64,000 nucleotides of DNA from NCBI GenBank assembly GCA_964391865.1, contig CAYMNQ010000005.1, forward strand, positions 124,001 through 188,000, read 5' to 3'. Shown piece by piece: positions 44,684 through 51,938 of this stretch (position 1 is the first letter of the stretch; every line of letters starts with the position of its first letter). The notes below the pieces were generated by a model that had not been told where the DNA came from, ran no database searches, and saw nothing but the letters and a program-made list of their open reading frames with translations. The DNA comes from DASZQL01 sp964391865 (lineage in GTDB: Bacteria; Planctomycetota; Phycisphaerae; Phycisphaerales; UBA1924). The position numbers and the translations under genes were made by a program.

Positions 44684-46183
44684 TCACTTCCGCTTCTTAA
44701 ACTTCGCCTTCGGCCCCGCGGTAAACGTGCTCTTTTTGCCGCCGAAGCCGGGGAATCCGCCGAGGCTGGGCATTCCCGGGATCGCGCCTTTGCCGGCGGC
44801 TTGGAGATCTTTCATGGCTTTGATTTTGCCGAGCGCGCCCATGTTGGACATCTGTTTCGTGATCGTTGAGATCGTCTCGAATTGGCGGACGAGTTGGGCG
44901 ACGTCTTCGATGCGGACTCCCGCGCCCTTCGCCACGCGTTTGCGGCGGGAGTGATTCAGCAGGCGCACATCGCGGCGTTCGGCGCGGGTCATCGAGTTCA
45001 CCATGCCCTCGACGCGGTCGAGTTGTTTTTCGTCGATCTGCATGTCGCCCAGCATCGAGCCGACTCCCGGGAGCATTCCCAGGAGCTGCTTGATCGGGCC
45101 CATGCGGCGGAGCGATTTCAACTGGCCGAGGAAGTCGTCCATCGTCAGTTGGCCCTTCGCCATTTTCTCGGCGATGGCTTCGGCTTCTTCTTGAGAGACC
45201 TCGTCCTGCGCTTTTTCGACGAGCGAAACGACGTCGCCCATTCCCAGGATGCGCCCGGCGATGCGCTCGGCGTGGAATTCTTCGAGGGCGTCGAGCTTCT
45301 CGCCCACGCCGATGAACTTGATGGGCGCGCCGGTGATTTTGCGGACGGTGAGGGCCGCGCCGCCGCGGGTGTCGGAGTCGAATTTCGTGAGGATCACGCT
45401 GTCAACGCGGAGTTTGTCGTGAAACGCTTTGGCGCTGTTGACGGCGTCCTGGCCCGTCATCGCGTCGACGACGAGGAGCGTTTGATTCGGGCGCACCGCG
45501 CGGCTGACGGCTTGCAACTCGCCCATCAGTTCGTCGTTGACGTGCAGGCGGCCCGCGGTGTCGAGGATCAGCGTGTCGACGCCGGCTTTGCGCGCGGCGG
45601 TGAGGGCGTTCATGCACACGGTGACCGCGACGCCGACGGCCTTGCCGTATTCTCGGACCTTGTCCGGCTCACTGTAAAACTCGACCGATGCGCCGCCGGG
45701 GGCATCGGCGCGGACCTGCTCGACCACGGTGCGGAGTTGCTCGACGGCGGCGGGGCGCTGCAAGTCGGCGGCGGCGATCATCACGCTGCGCCCGCGCTTT
45801 TTCAGGTAGGCGGCGAGCTTGCCGCAGGTGGTGGTTTTGCCCGAGCCTTGCAGGCCGCACATCATCACGACCGTCGGGCCCGGGCTGACGCGGACGATGC
45901 CTGTCGGCGTGCCCTCGGCGGGCTGCATGAGGTCGATGAGGGCTTTGTTGATCTGCCCGATGAACTGCTGGCCCGGCTCGAGGGACGTGAGGACTTTCTC
46001 GCCGAGGGACTCGCGGAGCACCGCGTTGCAGAATTCGTCGACGACGGTGTAATGCACATCGGCGTCGAGGAGCGCGGTGCGCACCTCGGCGACGGCGTCG
46101 CGGACGTTGGACTCGGAGATTTTCCCTTTGCCCGAGAGGGCGCGGAAGGCGTTGTTGAAGCCGTCGGTGAGTCGCTGGAACAT
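44684..46183 (-). CDS. ffh: Signal recognition particle protein Ffh (SRP54)
   Basis: 499 residues from the ATG at 46183 (MFQRLTDGFNNAFRALSGKG). GTPase that targets membrane proteins with 4.5S RNA and FtsY. N domain, then G domain motifs: MCGLQGSGKTTTCGKLAAYL (G1), DTAGR, TKFDSDTRGG; then the Met-rich M domain (RRMGPIKQLLGMLPGVGSML; KQMSNMGALGKIKAMKD) and a basic tail. The frame stays open for another 149 codons upstream because the integrated element's Rep-like gene is fused in frame across attL; that extension is not part of Ffh. Confidence 0.95.
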   Translation of the reverse strand: MFQRLTDGFNNAFRALSGKGKISESNVRDAVAEVRTALLDADVHYTVVDEFCNAVLRESLGEKVLTSLEPGQQFIGQINKALIDLMQPAEGTPTGIVRVSPGPTVVMMCGLQGSGKTTTCGKLAAYLKKRGRSVMIAAADLQRPAAVEQLRTVVEQVRADAPGGASVEFYSEPDKVREYGKAVGVAVTVCMNALTAARKAGVDTLILDTAGRLHVNDELMGELQAVSRAVRPNQTLLVVDAMTGQDAVNSAKAFHDKLRVDSVILTKFDSDTRGGAALTVRKITGAPIKFIGVGEKLDALEEFHAERIAGRILGMGDVVSLVEKAQDEVSQEEAEAIAEKMAKGQLTMDDFLGQLKSLRRMGPIKQLLGMLPGVGSMLGDMQIDEKQLDRVEGMVNSMTRAERRDVRLLNHSRRKRVAKGAGVRIEDVAQLVRQFETISTITKQMSNMGALGKIKAMKDLQAAGKGAIPGMPSLGGFPGFGGKKSTFTAGPKAKFKKRK

Positions 46184-46244
46184 CGGGTGCCTCGTCCGGC
46201 CACGGGGTTTACGGGTGGGCGAGAGCGCCGCGGCGGAGAAAGCG

Positions 46245-46273
46245 ATTCTAGCGGCGATGTTCGGGCGTGTTTC
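46245..46273 (-). promoter_or_regulatory. Candidate sigma-70-type promoter of ffh
   Basis: Leftward -10 TAGAAT (46245-46250), 17-bp spacer, -35 GAAACA (46268-46273; only ACA matches the consensus). It lies 62 bp upstream of the ffh ATG and wholly on the host side of the attachment site, so integration at 46308 would leave it intact. Confidence 0.45.
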
Positions 46274-46307
46274 GGGGCGGATCGTGGCGTGTTCGCGCGC
46301 GATATCG

Positions 46308-46340
46308 AAGGTCCGAGAATAACTGTTATGAACGGACGTT
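46308..46340. other. attL: left attachment site of the element (dif-like)
   Basis: 33 bp that match the internal junction at 62173-62205 except for one base (46310 is G, 62175 is C). Core: GTCCG AGAATAA CTG TTATGAA CGGACGTT. The arms are an inverted repeat with ATAA/TTAT next to a short centre, as in XerC/XerD dif sites (TTATG matches the start of the XerD arm). Host sequence lies to the left, element to the right. Confidence 0.75.
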
Positions 46341-46630
46341 AGATATTCGGGGGAGTTTTCGGGTAAAATTACGTCGTAGGTGCTGCTAGAGTTGGGGCGG
46401 TCTGATGGGACCAATCGAATCAATCCCTTTTCGACCAGGGCGCGCTGTGCGCGACCGACATCGTAGACCGGCACGCCGAGCGCGTGCGCCAGTTCGGCGC
46501 GCGTGCTCGTGCATCGTCCTGTCTGAATGTCGGTGCGCATCAGCATTTCCGCGAGCACGGACACGGGGCCACGCTCGGCGCGGGCGGCGTCGAGCATCAC
46601 GCGGAAACAGTCTAGTATTCGGGCATCCAT
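46308..46630 (-). pseudogene. Rep-like gene, N-terminal part cut off at attL
   Basis: The first 107 codons are identical to those of the intact gene at 61284-62495; from codon 108 the frame enters host DNA and continues in frame through 42 host codons into ffh. The encoded piece is the winged-helix domain (TSTRAELAHALGVPVYDVGR, ALVEKGLIRLVPS). A TATAAG lies only 9 bp before the ATG, so a transcript could be nearly leaderless. It may be an inactive remnant or a chimeric Ffh-like protein could be made from it. Confidence 0.8.
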
Positions 46631-46736
46631 CGAAAAAACTTATACCGCGCCTCGGGCATGGCGCTTGGAGATGTGATACACTAGATCGGGCGGCGGGGCA
46701 AGGAACTTTCCCTGATTCCGCTGCCGATCATCCATC

Positions 46737-46776
46737 GGGCCGGGCTGCTCGGGCAAAGTGCGGCTCGGCCCTTTTT
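46737..46776 (+). terminator. Rho-independent terminator (rightward)
   Basis: Stem of 12 pairs with two G-T pairs: GGGCCGGGCTGC and GCGGCTCGGCCC around TCGGGCAAAGT, followed by TTTTT (46772-46776). It sits in the upstream region of the leftward Rep-like gene, with no rightward gene before it, so it either ends antisense or small RNA transcription or insulates this region. Repeated at 62602-62641. Confidence 0.75.
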
Positions 46777-46825
46777 CGTATTCTGTGCGGGAAGTGCCAA
46801 ACAGATACCATATCGCGTATAACGC

Positions 46826-47086
46826 CCTAGGATCGCTTCTGGGGCGTGCGGAAGTGGGGGGGCACTCCGTAGACCATCCGGGGGTGTGAAAACGCACGCC
46901 GGCGGCGGTACGCGGCCCGGATTTGCCGGCAGTACGCGCCGACGTCGGAGCGGTATCGGTATCTGTTCGGGTCGTCGGCGGTGATGAGCGGCGGCGCTGC
47001 TGCCGCGCGGTAGAACCCGCTGCCGCCGATCTCGAGCGCGTCGCTCGTGCTCGGCGCGCGTCGGGAGTTCTCATCATGTTGCGAGT
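46826..47086 (-). pseudogene. Coding-like frame without a start codon
   Basis: A leftward frame from about 47086 to a TAG at 46826-46828 has strongly GC-rich third positions and reads like a protein (ALEIGGSGFYRAAAAPPLIT, DDPNRYRYRSDVGAYCRQIR, HPRMVYGVPPHFRTPQKRS), but an upstream TGA closes it and no ATG, GTG or TTG lies before residue 60. It could be a decayed gene, a gene needing frameshift from the ATGATG at 47072-47077, or use a rare start. Identical in the second copy (62691-62951). Confidence 0.4.
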
Positions 47087-47297
47087 TGTTTCAATCGTGG
47101 GCGCGGTGTGCGTCGCGCTGGTGGCGCTGAGCGGCTGCGCGGCGGGCAGCGCGACGGCGGGGTATTCGCTGAGCGCCGGCAGCGCCGACGATCTCAAGGC
47201 GAGCACGCGGGCGCGCATCGTCGAGGAAGCCGAAGCGCGGGCGCGGGCGTACACGGATGAGCGCGTCGCGGCGCTGCGCGATGAGTTGAAGCGATGA
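47076..47297 (+). CDS. Small lipoprotein of the element, copy 1
   Basis: 73 residues on the strand opposite to the main series. GGGAG lies about 8 bp before the ATG. Lipoprotein signal MLRVVSIVGAVCVALVALSG with lipobox LSGC (Cys21). The mature part is a short charged helix (DDLKASTRARIVEEAEARARA...ALRDELKR), probably a coiled coil. Size and plan fit an outer-membrane spanin-like lysis protein or a small virion lipoprotein; neither is proven. It converges with the lectin-like gene. Confidence 0.75.
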   Translation: MLRVVSIVGAVCVALVALSGCAAGSATAGYSLSAGSADDLKASTRARIVEEAEARARAYTDERVAALRDELKR

Positions 47298-47336
47298 GCG
47301 GCGGCGCTCCGTTGACGCGGAGCGCCGCGATTGCAC

Positions 47337-48149
47337 TTAGGGCGCGATGGTCAAGTCCCAGCGCAGGCCGCTGAACGCGGTGCCCGCAACCTGTCCGCCG
47401 TGCCCGTACTTCCCCGATGTGTACGTCGCGTCGGCAATCGTCTTGACGACGGCGGAGTTTTTCAGCACGTCGATAGTGCTCCCCGTGAGCCGCAGGCCGA
47501 ACGATTCGCCGGCGCTCAAGCTGGTCAGGTGCGTCGTGAGCAGCGTCGGGCCGACGCCGGCATCCCAGCGATAGACGCGGATCGCTGTTCCTTCCCAAAC
47601 GGCTTGGTACCCGCCGTGTCCGAGAAGCGCGTCGGGCGCGAAGCGCGCGTATACGGCGCTGCCCGCTGTTGCCGCCGTGGTCGTGAGTTCGATTTCCCCG
47701 TCGGTGTAGCTGCCGTCGAGGTACGCGGCCGCGCCCAGGTCGGGGTCGGTGGCGTCGGTGACGGTCATATCCTCCGCCTCAAGGAACGTGCCGAGCACGT
47801 CAACATAGAACGGTTCGACGAGGTAATTTTTCATCGAGTCGAATCCGCCCGTCTGATTCGAGGTCTGCACGCGCGGAACGATCGGGAGCGGCGTACTCCG
47901 TTGCTGGCCGTCGCTCGCGGTGTGCATCAGCATGAGGAACAGCGCATTGGAACGCGCGGCGGCGTCGCGTCGCCGGCGGTCGTCGCGCCGGCGGTCGCTC
48001 GGCGCGCCGAGCGCGGGCCCGCGCGCGGGCGCGATGATGCCGGCGAGCGGGGCCGCGATGTCGTCAACGTCGCGCGCGGTGATCCTTCCATCGGCGAAGG
48101 CTCGCGCGATGTCGCGGTAGGCGCGCTCAATGGGCGACATCCACTCCAT
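47337..48149 (-). CDS. LamG/lectin-like protein, candidate receptor-binding spike, copy 1
   Basis: 270 residues. N-terminal segment SPIERAYRDIARAFADGRIT then ARDVDDIAAPL resembles the segment APIDRAIDRAIAEGKITRAD of the two-helix membrane protein at 51151-51900, which suggests a shared docking peptide. Residues about 115-270 form a concanavalin/LamG-type sandwich: AAYLDGSYTDGEIELTTTAA, YARFAPDALLGHGGYQAVWE, GSTIDVLKNSAVVKTIADAT, YTSGKYGHGG. Such domains end phage spikes and bind host glycans. Last gene of the leftward series, 3 bp after the preceding stop. Confidence 0.65.
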   Translation of the reverse strand: MEWMSPIERAYRDIARAFADGRITARDVDDIAAPLAGIIAPARGPALGAPSDRRRDDRRRRDAAARSNALFLMLMHTASDGQQRSTPLPIVPRVQTSNQTGGFDSMKNYLVEPFYVDVLGTFLEAEDMTVTDATDPDLGAAAYLDGSYTDGEIELTTTAATAGSAVYARFAPDALLGHGGYQAVWEGTAIRVYRWDAGVGPTLLTTHLTSLSAGESFGLRLTGSTIDVLKNSAVVKTIADATYTSGKYGHGGQVAGTAFSGLRWDLTIAP

Positions 48150-48152
48150 ACG

Positions 48153-48950
48153 TCAATCGTTGAGGCTCGCGCCGCTCGCGTTCTGCTGTTCGCACACACA
48201 CTCGATGAGCGCGGTACCGACGATGGATTTCCCCGCGCCGCCGCTGACCTGCGAGCCGCGCACCACGAGGCATACGTCGAGCGTTTCGGAATCGGTCACG
48301 CGGTATTCGCCAAGTCCGAAGCCGATCGAGAGGGGCAGGAGGGAAGGCCCGTTCGTGTCGGACCATTTACCGCCGGGGAAGGGGACGCGCGCGGCGTACT
48401 CCGCCGCCGCGTCGGGCGACACTTGCGACCACGCGACGGACTGCTCGACGCCGGGGATCGGCGCGGGCGCGGGTGTCCAGATCGCGGAGCCGTTCTGCGT
48501 CTGCGCCGGCAGGTTGCGCCCAACGACGATCCACGCGGAGCGCTCGGCCACTGCGCCCCACGCGGCGGCGTTCGCGCCGGCGATGCCGTAGCCGCCGCCC
48601 GCGCCCCAGTCGGGCGAGTAGAGATATCCACGGATGCCGCTGAGCACGAGCTGCGTCGCCTTGCTCACGACGATCCGGCGCAGGAGGTACCACGCGCTTT
48701 GTCCCGTGCCGAACGTCGGCGCGGGGTTTGGAATTGCAATGACGGTGAACCACGCGGGGACGACGCGCGTTGACGGGCGCAGTTCAAAGACGGGCGATTG
48801 CCCGGATGATCCGCGCTGGGAAAGCAAACGATCCGCGTTGCGCGGGTCGTTTGCTGACACAATCGGCGCGTAAGGATCGGCTGGGGCGGACGCGAAGTCC
48901 GCCGCGCTGCCGTCGCTCGTGATGGGCCGGTTGCGGTGTCTGGTTTGCAT
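48153..48950 (-). CDS. Beta-rich virion-protein candidate 3
   Basis: 265 residues from MQTRHRNRPITSDGSAADFA. Predominantly beta with many Trp, Pro and Gly: VVPAWFTVIAIPNPAPTFGT, ILGIRGYLYSPDWGAGG-like turn, SVAWSQVSPDAAAEYAARVP, LLPLSIGFGLGEYRVTDSET and LDVCLVVRGSQVSGGAGKSI. GGAGKS resembles a P-loop at first sight but lacks the leading Gly and lies in a beta region, so it is not an ATPase. It shares LLPxxxGxxxG and Ser-Asp-rich turns with the preceding gene's product. A capsid-type jelly roll is the best guess; not recognised by family. Confidence 0.55.
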   Translation of the reverse strand: MQTRHRNRPITSDGSAADFASAPADPYAPIVSANDPRNADRLLSQRGSSGQSPVFELRPSTRVVPAWFTVIAIPNPAPTFGTGQSAWYLLRRIVVSKATQLVLSGIRGYLYSPDWGAGGGYGIAGANAAAWGAVAERSAWIVVGRNLPAQTQNGSAIWTPAPAPIPGVEQSVAWSQVSPDAAAEYAARVPFPGGKWSDTNGPSLLPLSIGFGLGEYRVTDSETLDVCLVVRGSQVSGGAGKSIVGTALIECVCEQQNASGASLND

Positions 48951-48991
48951 GGGTGCTCGCTGCTGAGTGTGCGTGCTGCTGGCGCTCGTGG

Positions 48992-49519
48992 TCAGCGTCC
49001 GCCGCGCCCGGGGATGAAGTAGCCATTGAACACAACTTGACCGACCACGGGGAACGTCGCGGGGCTGGTCACGTCGTTGTAGAGCGTGCCCTGAATGTTC
49101 GCCTGCGGCGGGAAGAAGCGCGGCACGCTGAGCACAAACGGCGCGTCGGCGGTGCCGAAGTAGAGTCCGAGATTCACGGGCAAGAGTGACCACGGTTGCG
49201 AGTTGGTCGTGCCCTGAAAACGGAACTGGTTGCGCCCGGGGAACGAGTTACCGACGGTTGCCGGCGGGCTGGCGTCGCTCCAGCGCGCCACGCTCTGGCC
49301 GGCGGAGAACTGCGGCGGAGCGCCGGCGGTTCCTGCTGAGGTCCATACGTCGGCGAATTGCTGAGTGACGATCAGCCAACCGTCGGTCCAGTTGTTGACC
49401 TGCTGCGCGCCGCTGTTGCTGCCGGCGGCGATGGCCGTCGAGAAGTTGAGCACGAGAGAGCGCTCTTCAAACTTCCCAGCCATGGCGAGCACTTCGTCAA
49501 TTGTCTTGGGGAAAAACAT
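48992..49519 (-). CDS. Beta-rich virion-protein candidate 2
   Basis: 175 residues from MFFPKTIDEVLAMAGKFEER; an ATG 81 bp upstream (49600) would put a strong hairpin inside the gene and is less likely. After a short helix the protein is all beta: SLVLNFSTAIAAGSNSGAQQ, DGWLIVTQQFADVWTSAG, QFRFQGTTNSQPWSLLPVNL, GLYFGTADAPFVLSVPRFFP and VVGQVVFNGYFIPGRGGR. The size and strand content suit a single jelly-roll capsid protein. Lies between candidates 1 and 3. Confidence 0.55.
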   Translation of the reverse strand: MFFPKTIDEVLAMAGKFEERSLVLNFSTAIAAGSNSGAQQVNNWTDGWLIVTQQFADVWTSAGTAGAPPQFSAGQSVARWSDASPPATVGNSFPGRNQFRFQGTTNSQPWSLLPVNLGLYFGTADAPFVLSVPRFFPPQANIQGTLYNDVTSPATFPVVGQVVFNGYFIPGRGGR

Positions 49520-49556
49520 CGCGGGGTCTTTCGCGTCGGTTGGGCGGTTGAAGAGT

Positions 49557-49587
49557 GCGCCGGCGCGGTGACGAGCCGCGCCGGCGC
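49557..49587 (-). other. Intercistronic hairpin between capsid candidates 1 and 2
   Basis: Perfect 12-bp stem GCGCCGGCGCGG / CCGCGCCGGCGC with loop TGACGAG. No T run follows. It lies 20 bp past the stop of candidate 1 and could set relative mRNA levels. Confidence 0.6.
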
Positions 49588-49606
49588 TGCACGGGAACAT
49601 CCGGGG

Positions 49607-50305
49607 CTAGTTCTGCATCGAGCGCAGGAGCACGACGCCGAACATCTCGGCGCGGAGCGTGAATGCCGCTGTGACGCTCAGCACGGTCGGCCAAGTGACG
49701 GTGCTGGAGATGGTTGTATTCGGGCCGATGACCATCGGCACGGGGAAGCGCCACTCGTTGCCCTTCATCGGAACGCCGTTCGTGAAGCTGGCCGCGTTGT
49801 ACGTCGTGGTCGTCGCGGTCGTCGCGCTCGCCACGTCAAAACTCGAGCCCGCGCCCTGGGGGAAGCGGTTGAGGCCGAACACCCCGTCAACCTTCTTCTG
49901 GTTCAACACAGAAAAATCGACGATGCCGCCGGCGAAGATGGTCCGCAGTTCTTCGCCGTTGGTGATCGGCGACGCGCTCGCGGCGAGTCCGACCTGATTC
50001 GAGATGCGCGCGCCGGCGCTGTCGAGCGGGTCGTAGCAGAAGCGCAGGCCCATCAGCACAAACGGCTTGGCGCTCGGGAGGCCGGCGCTCGGCCAATTCG
50101 AGATGATCGGCTGCGCCTGGGCGTTGCTCCAGAACGTGAGCGAGCCTTGCCCCGCCGCCGCGTAGGTCTGCCGGTGGTAGAACTCGCCGGGGAGGATGTC
50201 CACGTAGCCGGCACGCTCGGGCGCGAGCCGGCCCGTTCCGATGATGTCGTCAATCGCTGCTTCGAGAAGCGGGTCGGTCACGCCGCTGTATTTCAACTGC
50301 TGCAC
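49607..50305 (-). CDS. Beta-rich virion-protein candidate 1 (possible major capsid protein)
   Basis: 232 residues. Starts with a helix (MQQLKYSGVTDPLLEAAIDD) then beta segments: AGYVDILPGEFYHRQTYAAA, GSLTFWSNAQAQPIISNWPS, PFVLMGLRFCYDPLDSAGAR, GIVDFSVLNQKKVDGVFGLN, NEWRFPVPMVIGPNTTISST, VTAAFTLRAEMFGVVLLRSM. Preceded and followed by strong stem-loops and by its own spacer, unlike the overlapping genes upstream, as expected for a highly expressed structural gene. No family is recognised; jelly-roll capsid identity is inferred from composition and place. Confidence 0.55.
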   Translation of the reverse strand: MQQLKYSGVTDPLLEAAIDDIIGTGRLAPERAGYVDILPGEFYHRQTYAAAGQGSLTFWSNAQAQPIISNWPSAGLPSAKPFVLMGLRFCYDPLDSAGARISNQVGLAASASPITNGEELRTIFAGGIVDFSVLNQKKVDGVFGLNRFPQGAGSSFDVASATTATTTTYNAASFTNGVPMKGNEWRFPVPMVIGPNTTISSTVTWPTVLSVTAAFTLRAEMFGVVLLRSMQN

Positions 50306-50394
50306 AAGTCACCTTCTTTCTGCGCCGCCCTTCTCGTCATGGTCGGCGCGTCCCGTGCTTGTGCGGATGTCAGAGAACACGCTGAACGAATCGC

Positions 50395-50418
50395 GAGCGC
50401 CGCGCGGGGGCGGCGCTC
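50395..50418 (-). other. Intercistronic hairpin upstream of capsid candidate 1
   Basis: 9-bp stem GAGCGCCGC / GCGGCGCTC around GCGGGG, starting at the stop codon of the basic membrane protein gene. With the hairpin at 49557 it brackets the candidate major capsid gene. Confidence 0.5.
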
Positions 50419-51154
50419 AATACATGACGGCGGCGGTGGGTCGGTCGTTCATCGCGCCGAGTCCCGCCACGCCAGAGCCGCCGGGCATCGGGATGCGCGA
50501 AAGAATCTGCGCGAGCACTTGCCCGACCTGTCCGCCCGTCGAGCCGCCGCCGGTCGGCGCGGGGAGCGCCGGGGCTTGGTACGTCACGGGCGAGAACGTC
50601 GAGCCGGCGCTCGAGCCGCCGCCGCCGGCTTGACGGCGCGCGAGCCACGCAAGGCCGCCGGTTGCGATTGCGCCGGCAAGTACGGCATTGCCGACGGCGG
50701 GGCCGGCGACGCGCCCGATTGCGAGTTTGGCGATGAGGCCGACGGCGGTCGCGCCGAGAAGCGGGCCGAAGTCTCCGCCCTTCCAGCCGTCGCCGGGCAG
50801 CTTCTGCCAATACTTGTTTGCCGCCCATGCGCCGCCGACGGCGGCGGCGCCGGTGAGCACGATGCCGGCGGGGATCAGGCCGCGCAGAGAGAACCCGCCG
50901 CCGCCGCCGCGGCGCACGCCGCGGCGCTTCGCACGACGCGAGCCGCCGCCGCTGCGCTTGGCTTTCCGTTTCATGGTCGATACTCCTTGTTCCGTTCGAG
51001 TGGGGGAGCCGGCGCTCGAACGGCGCGCGCCGGATGACTTCTTCTTCGTGAACCAGAACTGTCTGAGGTGCGACGGGAACGCGCGGCGCTTGGCGCGCTT
51101 CGCGCCGCCGCCGCTCTTCTTCGCTCGCCGAATCTTGTTCTTCTTCTTCTTCAC
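50417..51154 (-). CDS. Very basic membrane protein with two possible starts
   Basis: 245 residues from 51154, whose ATG overlaps the upstream stop (ATGA); a second in-frame ATG at 50974 follows an AAGGAG site and would give 185 residues. Both N-termini have the same Lys/Arg/Gly character (MKKKKNKIRRAKKSGGGAKR; MKRKAKRSGGGSRRAKRRGV), as if duplicated. Two to three hydrophobic segments follow (FSLRGLIPAGIVLTGAAAVG; ATAVGLIAKLAIG; GNAVLAGAIATGGLAWLA) and then a Gly-rich tail with APTGGGSTGGQVGQ. It may join the viral DNA to an internal membrane (inference). Confidence 0.6.
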   Translation of the reverse strand: MKKKKNKIRRAKKSGGGAKRAKRRAFPSHLRQFWFTKKKSSGARRSSAGSPTRTEQGVSTMKRKAKRSGGGSRRAKRRGVRRGGGGGFSLRGLIPAGIVLTGAAAVGGAWAANKYWQKLPGDGWKGGDFGPLLGATAVGLIAKLAIGRVAGPAVGNAVLAGAIATGGLAWLARRQAGGGGSSAGSTFSPVTYQAPALPAPTGGGSTGGQVGQVLAQILSRIPMPGGSGVAGLGAMNDRPTAAVMY

Positions 51155-51900
51155 GCCGCGCCTCTCTTTCGTTTGATGAGTTTGGAGCCGAGCACGAGCG
51201 CGCCGATGAGCAAGAGCGCGCCGCCGCCGGCTTTGAGCGCCTTATCGCCGAAGTCCGCCGGCGGCGCGGTCTGCGGGCCGTTCGGCGTCTGCGGGATGAT
51301 GGGCTGTTGGCCGCGCGACATTCGCCAATCGTTGATCCGCACGTACTCCGCGTGCATGCGCGCGTCCTGCTGCGCGAGCCGTTCGATATCGCGTTTGTTG
51401 CGGTCGATGTCGGCGAGCATGCGCGAGCCGAACCCCGCGGCGATGGCGGCGACGGCGACGGCGGCGAGCACGGGCAGGAACGCAAGGCCGAGTCCGGTAT
51501 TCGGCGCTGGCGCGTCCTCGATGGCGAACCATCCGCCGGCGTCCTGCGAGCGCAGTCCGCGCGGCACGTCGGCGCGCGTGATCTTGCCCTCGGCGATGGC
51601 GCGGTCGATGGCGCGGTCGATGGGCGCTTGGAGCGCGATATCGAGGTCCGACCAATCGCGCAGCGCGCGCGTGAACGCATTGAACGATTGCAGCGTCGCG
51701 CCGCCGATCGGGTAGCCGTCGCCGATGGCGTCGGACACGGAGCGCGCTTTATCGAACCAGCGCGAGACGCGGTAGCGGTAGCCGATGAGGTCGCGCAGCG
51801 CGTCGCGGAGTTGCTGCTCGCTGACGCGCGGCGCACCGAATCCCCAGATAGCTGTTGCCGGGCTGTAGCCGCCGCCGGTTGGAAGTCTGAGCGTGGTCAT
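51151..51900 (-). CDS. Membrane protein with two helices, candidate virion component
   Basis: 249 residues from MTTLRLPTGGGYSPATAIWG. The N-terminal LPTGGG repeats a motif of the large structural candidate at 52217. Residues 30-110 are helical and contain APIDRAIDRAIAEGKITRAD, like the spike N-terminus. Two membrane helices: LGLAFLPVLAAVAVAAIAAG (about 137-157) and ALKAGGGALLLIGALVLGSK (about 222-241), with a basic end KRKRGAA. The loop between is charged. Stop overlaps the next gene (ATGA). Confidence 0.6.
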   Translation of the reverse strand: MTTLRLPTGGGYSPATAIWGFGAPRVSEQQLRDALRDLIGYRYRVSRWFDKARSVSDAIGDGYPIGGATLQSFNAFTRALRDWSDLDIALQAPIDRAIDRAIAEGKITRADVPRGLRSQDAGGWFAIEDAPAPNTGLGLAFLPVLAAVAVAAIAAGFGSRMLADIDRNKRDIERLAQQDARMHAEYVRINDWRMSRGQQPIIPQTPNGPQTAPPADFGDKALKAGGGALLLIGALVLGSKLIKRKRGAA

Positions 51901-51938
51901 GGGGTAGACTCCTGGCGCACGCACGGAGAACCCTTGCC

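Noticed and set aside
46280..46345. tRNA gene as the integration target
   Set aside because: No cloverleaf or T-arm sequence is present; the site is a short palindrome upstream of ffh.
44684..46630. A 648-residue Ffh with a long N-terminal extension
   Set aside because: The first 107 residues equal the element's Rep-like protein and the next 42 are host leader; normal Ffh starts at 46183 with MFQRLTDGF.
46405..46830. Rightward 141-codon frame at the start of each element copy
   Set aside because: Shadow of the Rep-like gene on the other strand, Arg/Cys-rich and crossing the terminator hairpin.
46640..47254. Leftward 204-codon frame in both copies
   Set aside because: Mostly antisense to the lipoprotein gene, Arg/Ser/Thr-rich, with poor third-position bias; another leftward frame in the same DNA is more protein-like.
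48153..48950. P-loop (GGAGKS) suggesting a packaging ATPase
   Set aside because: The leading Gly of the Walker A motif is missing, no Walker B follows, and the region is beta-rich near the C-terminus.
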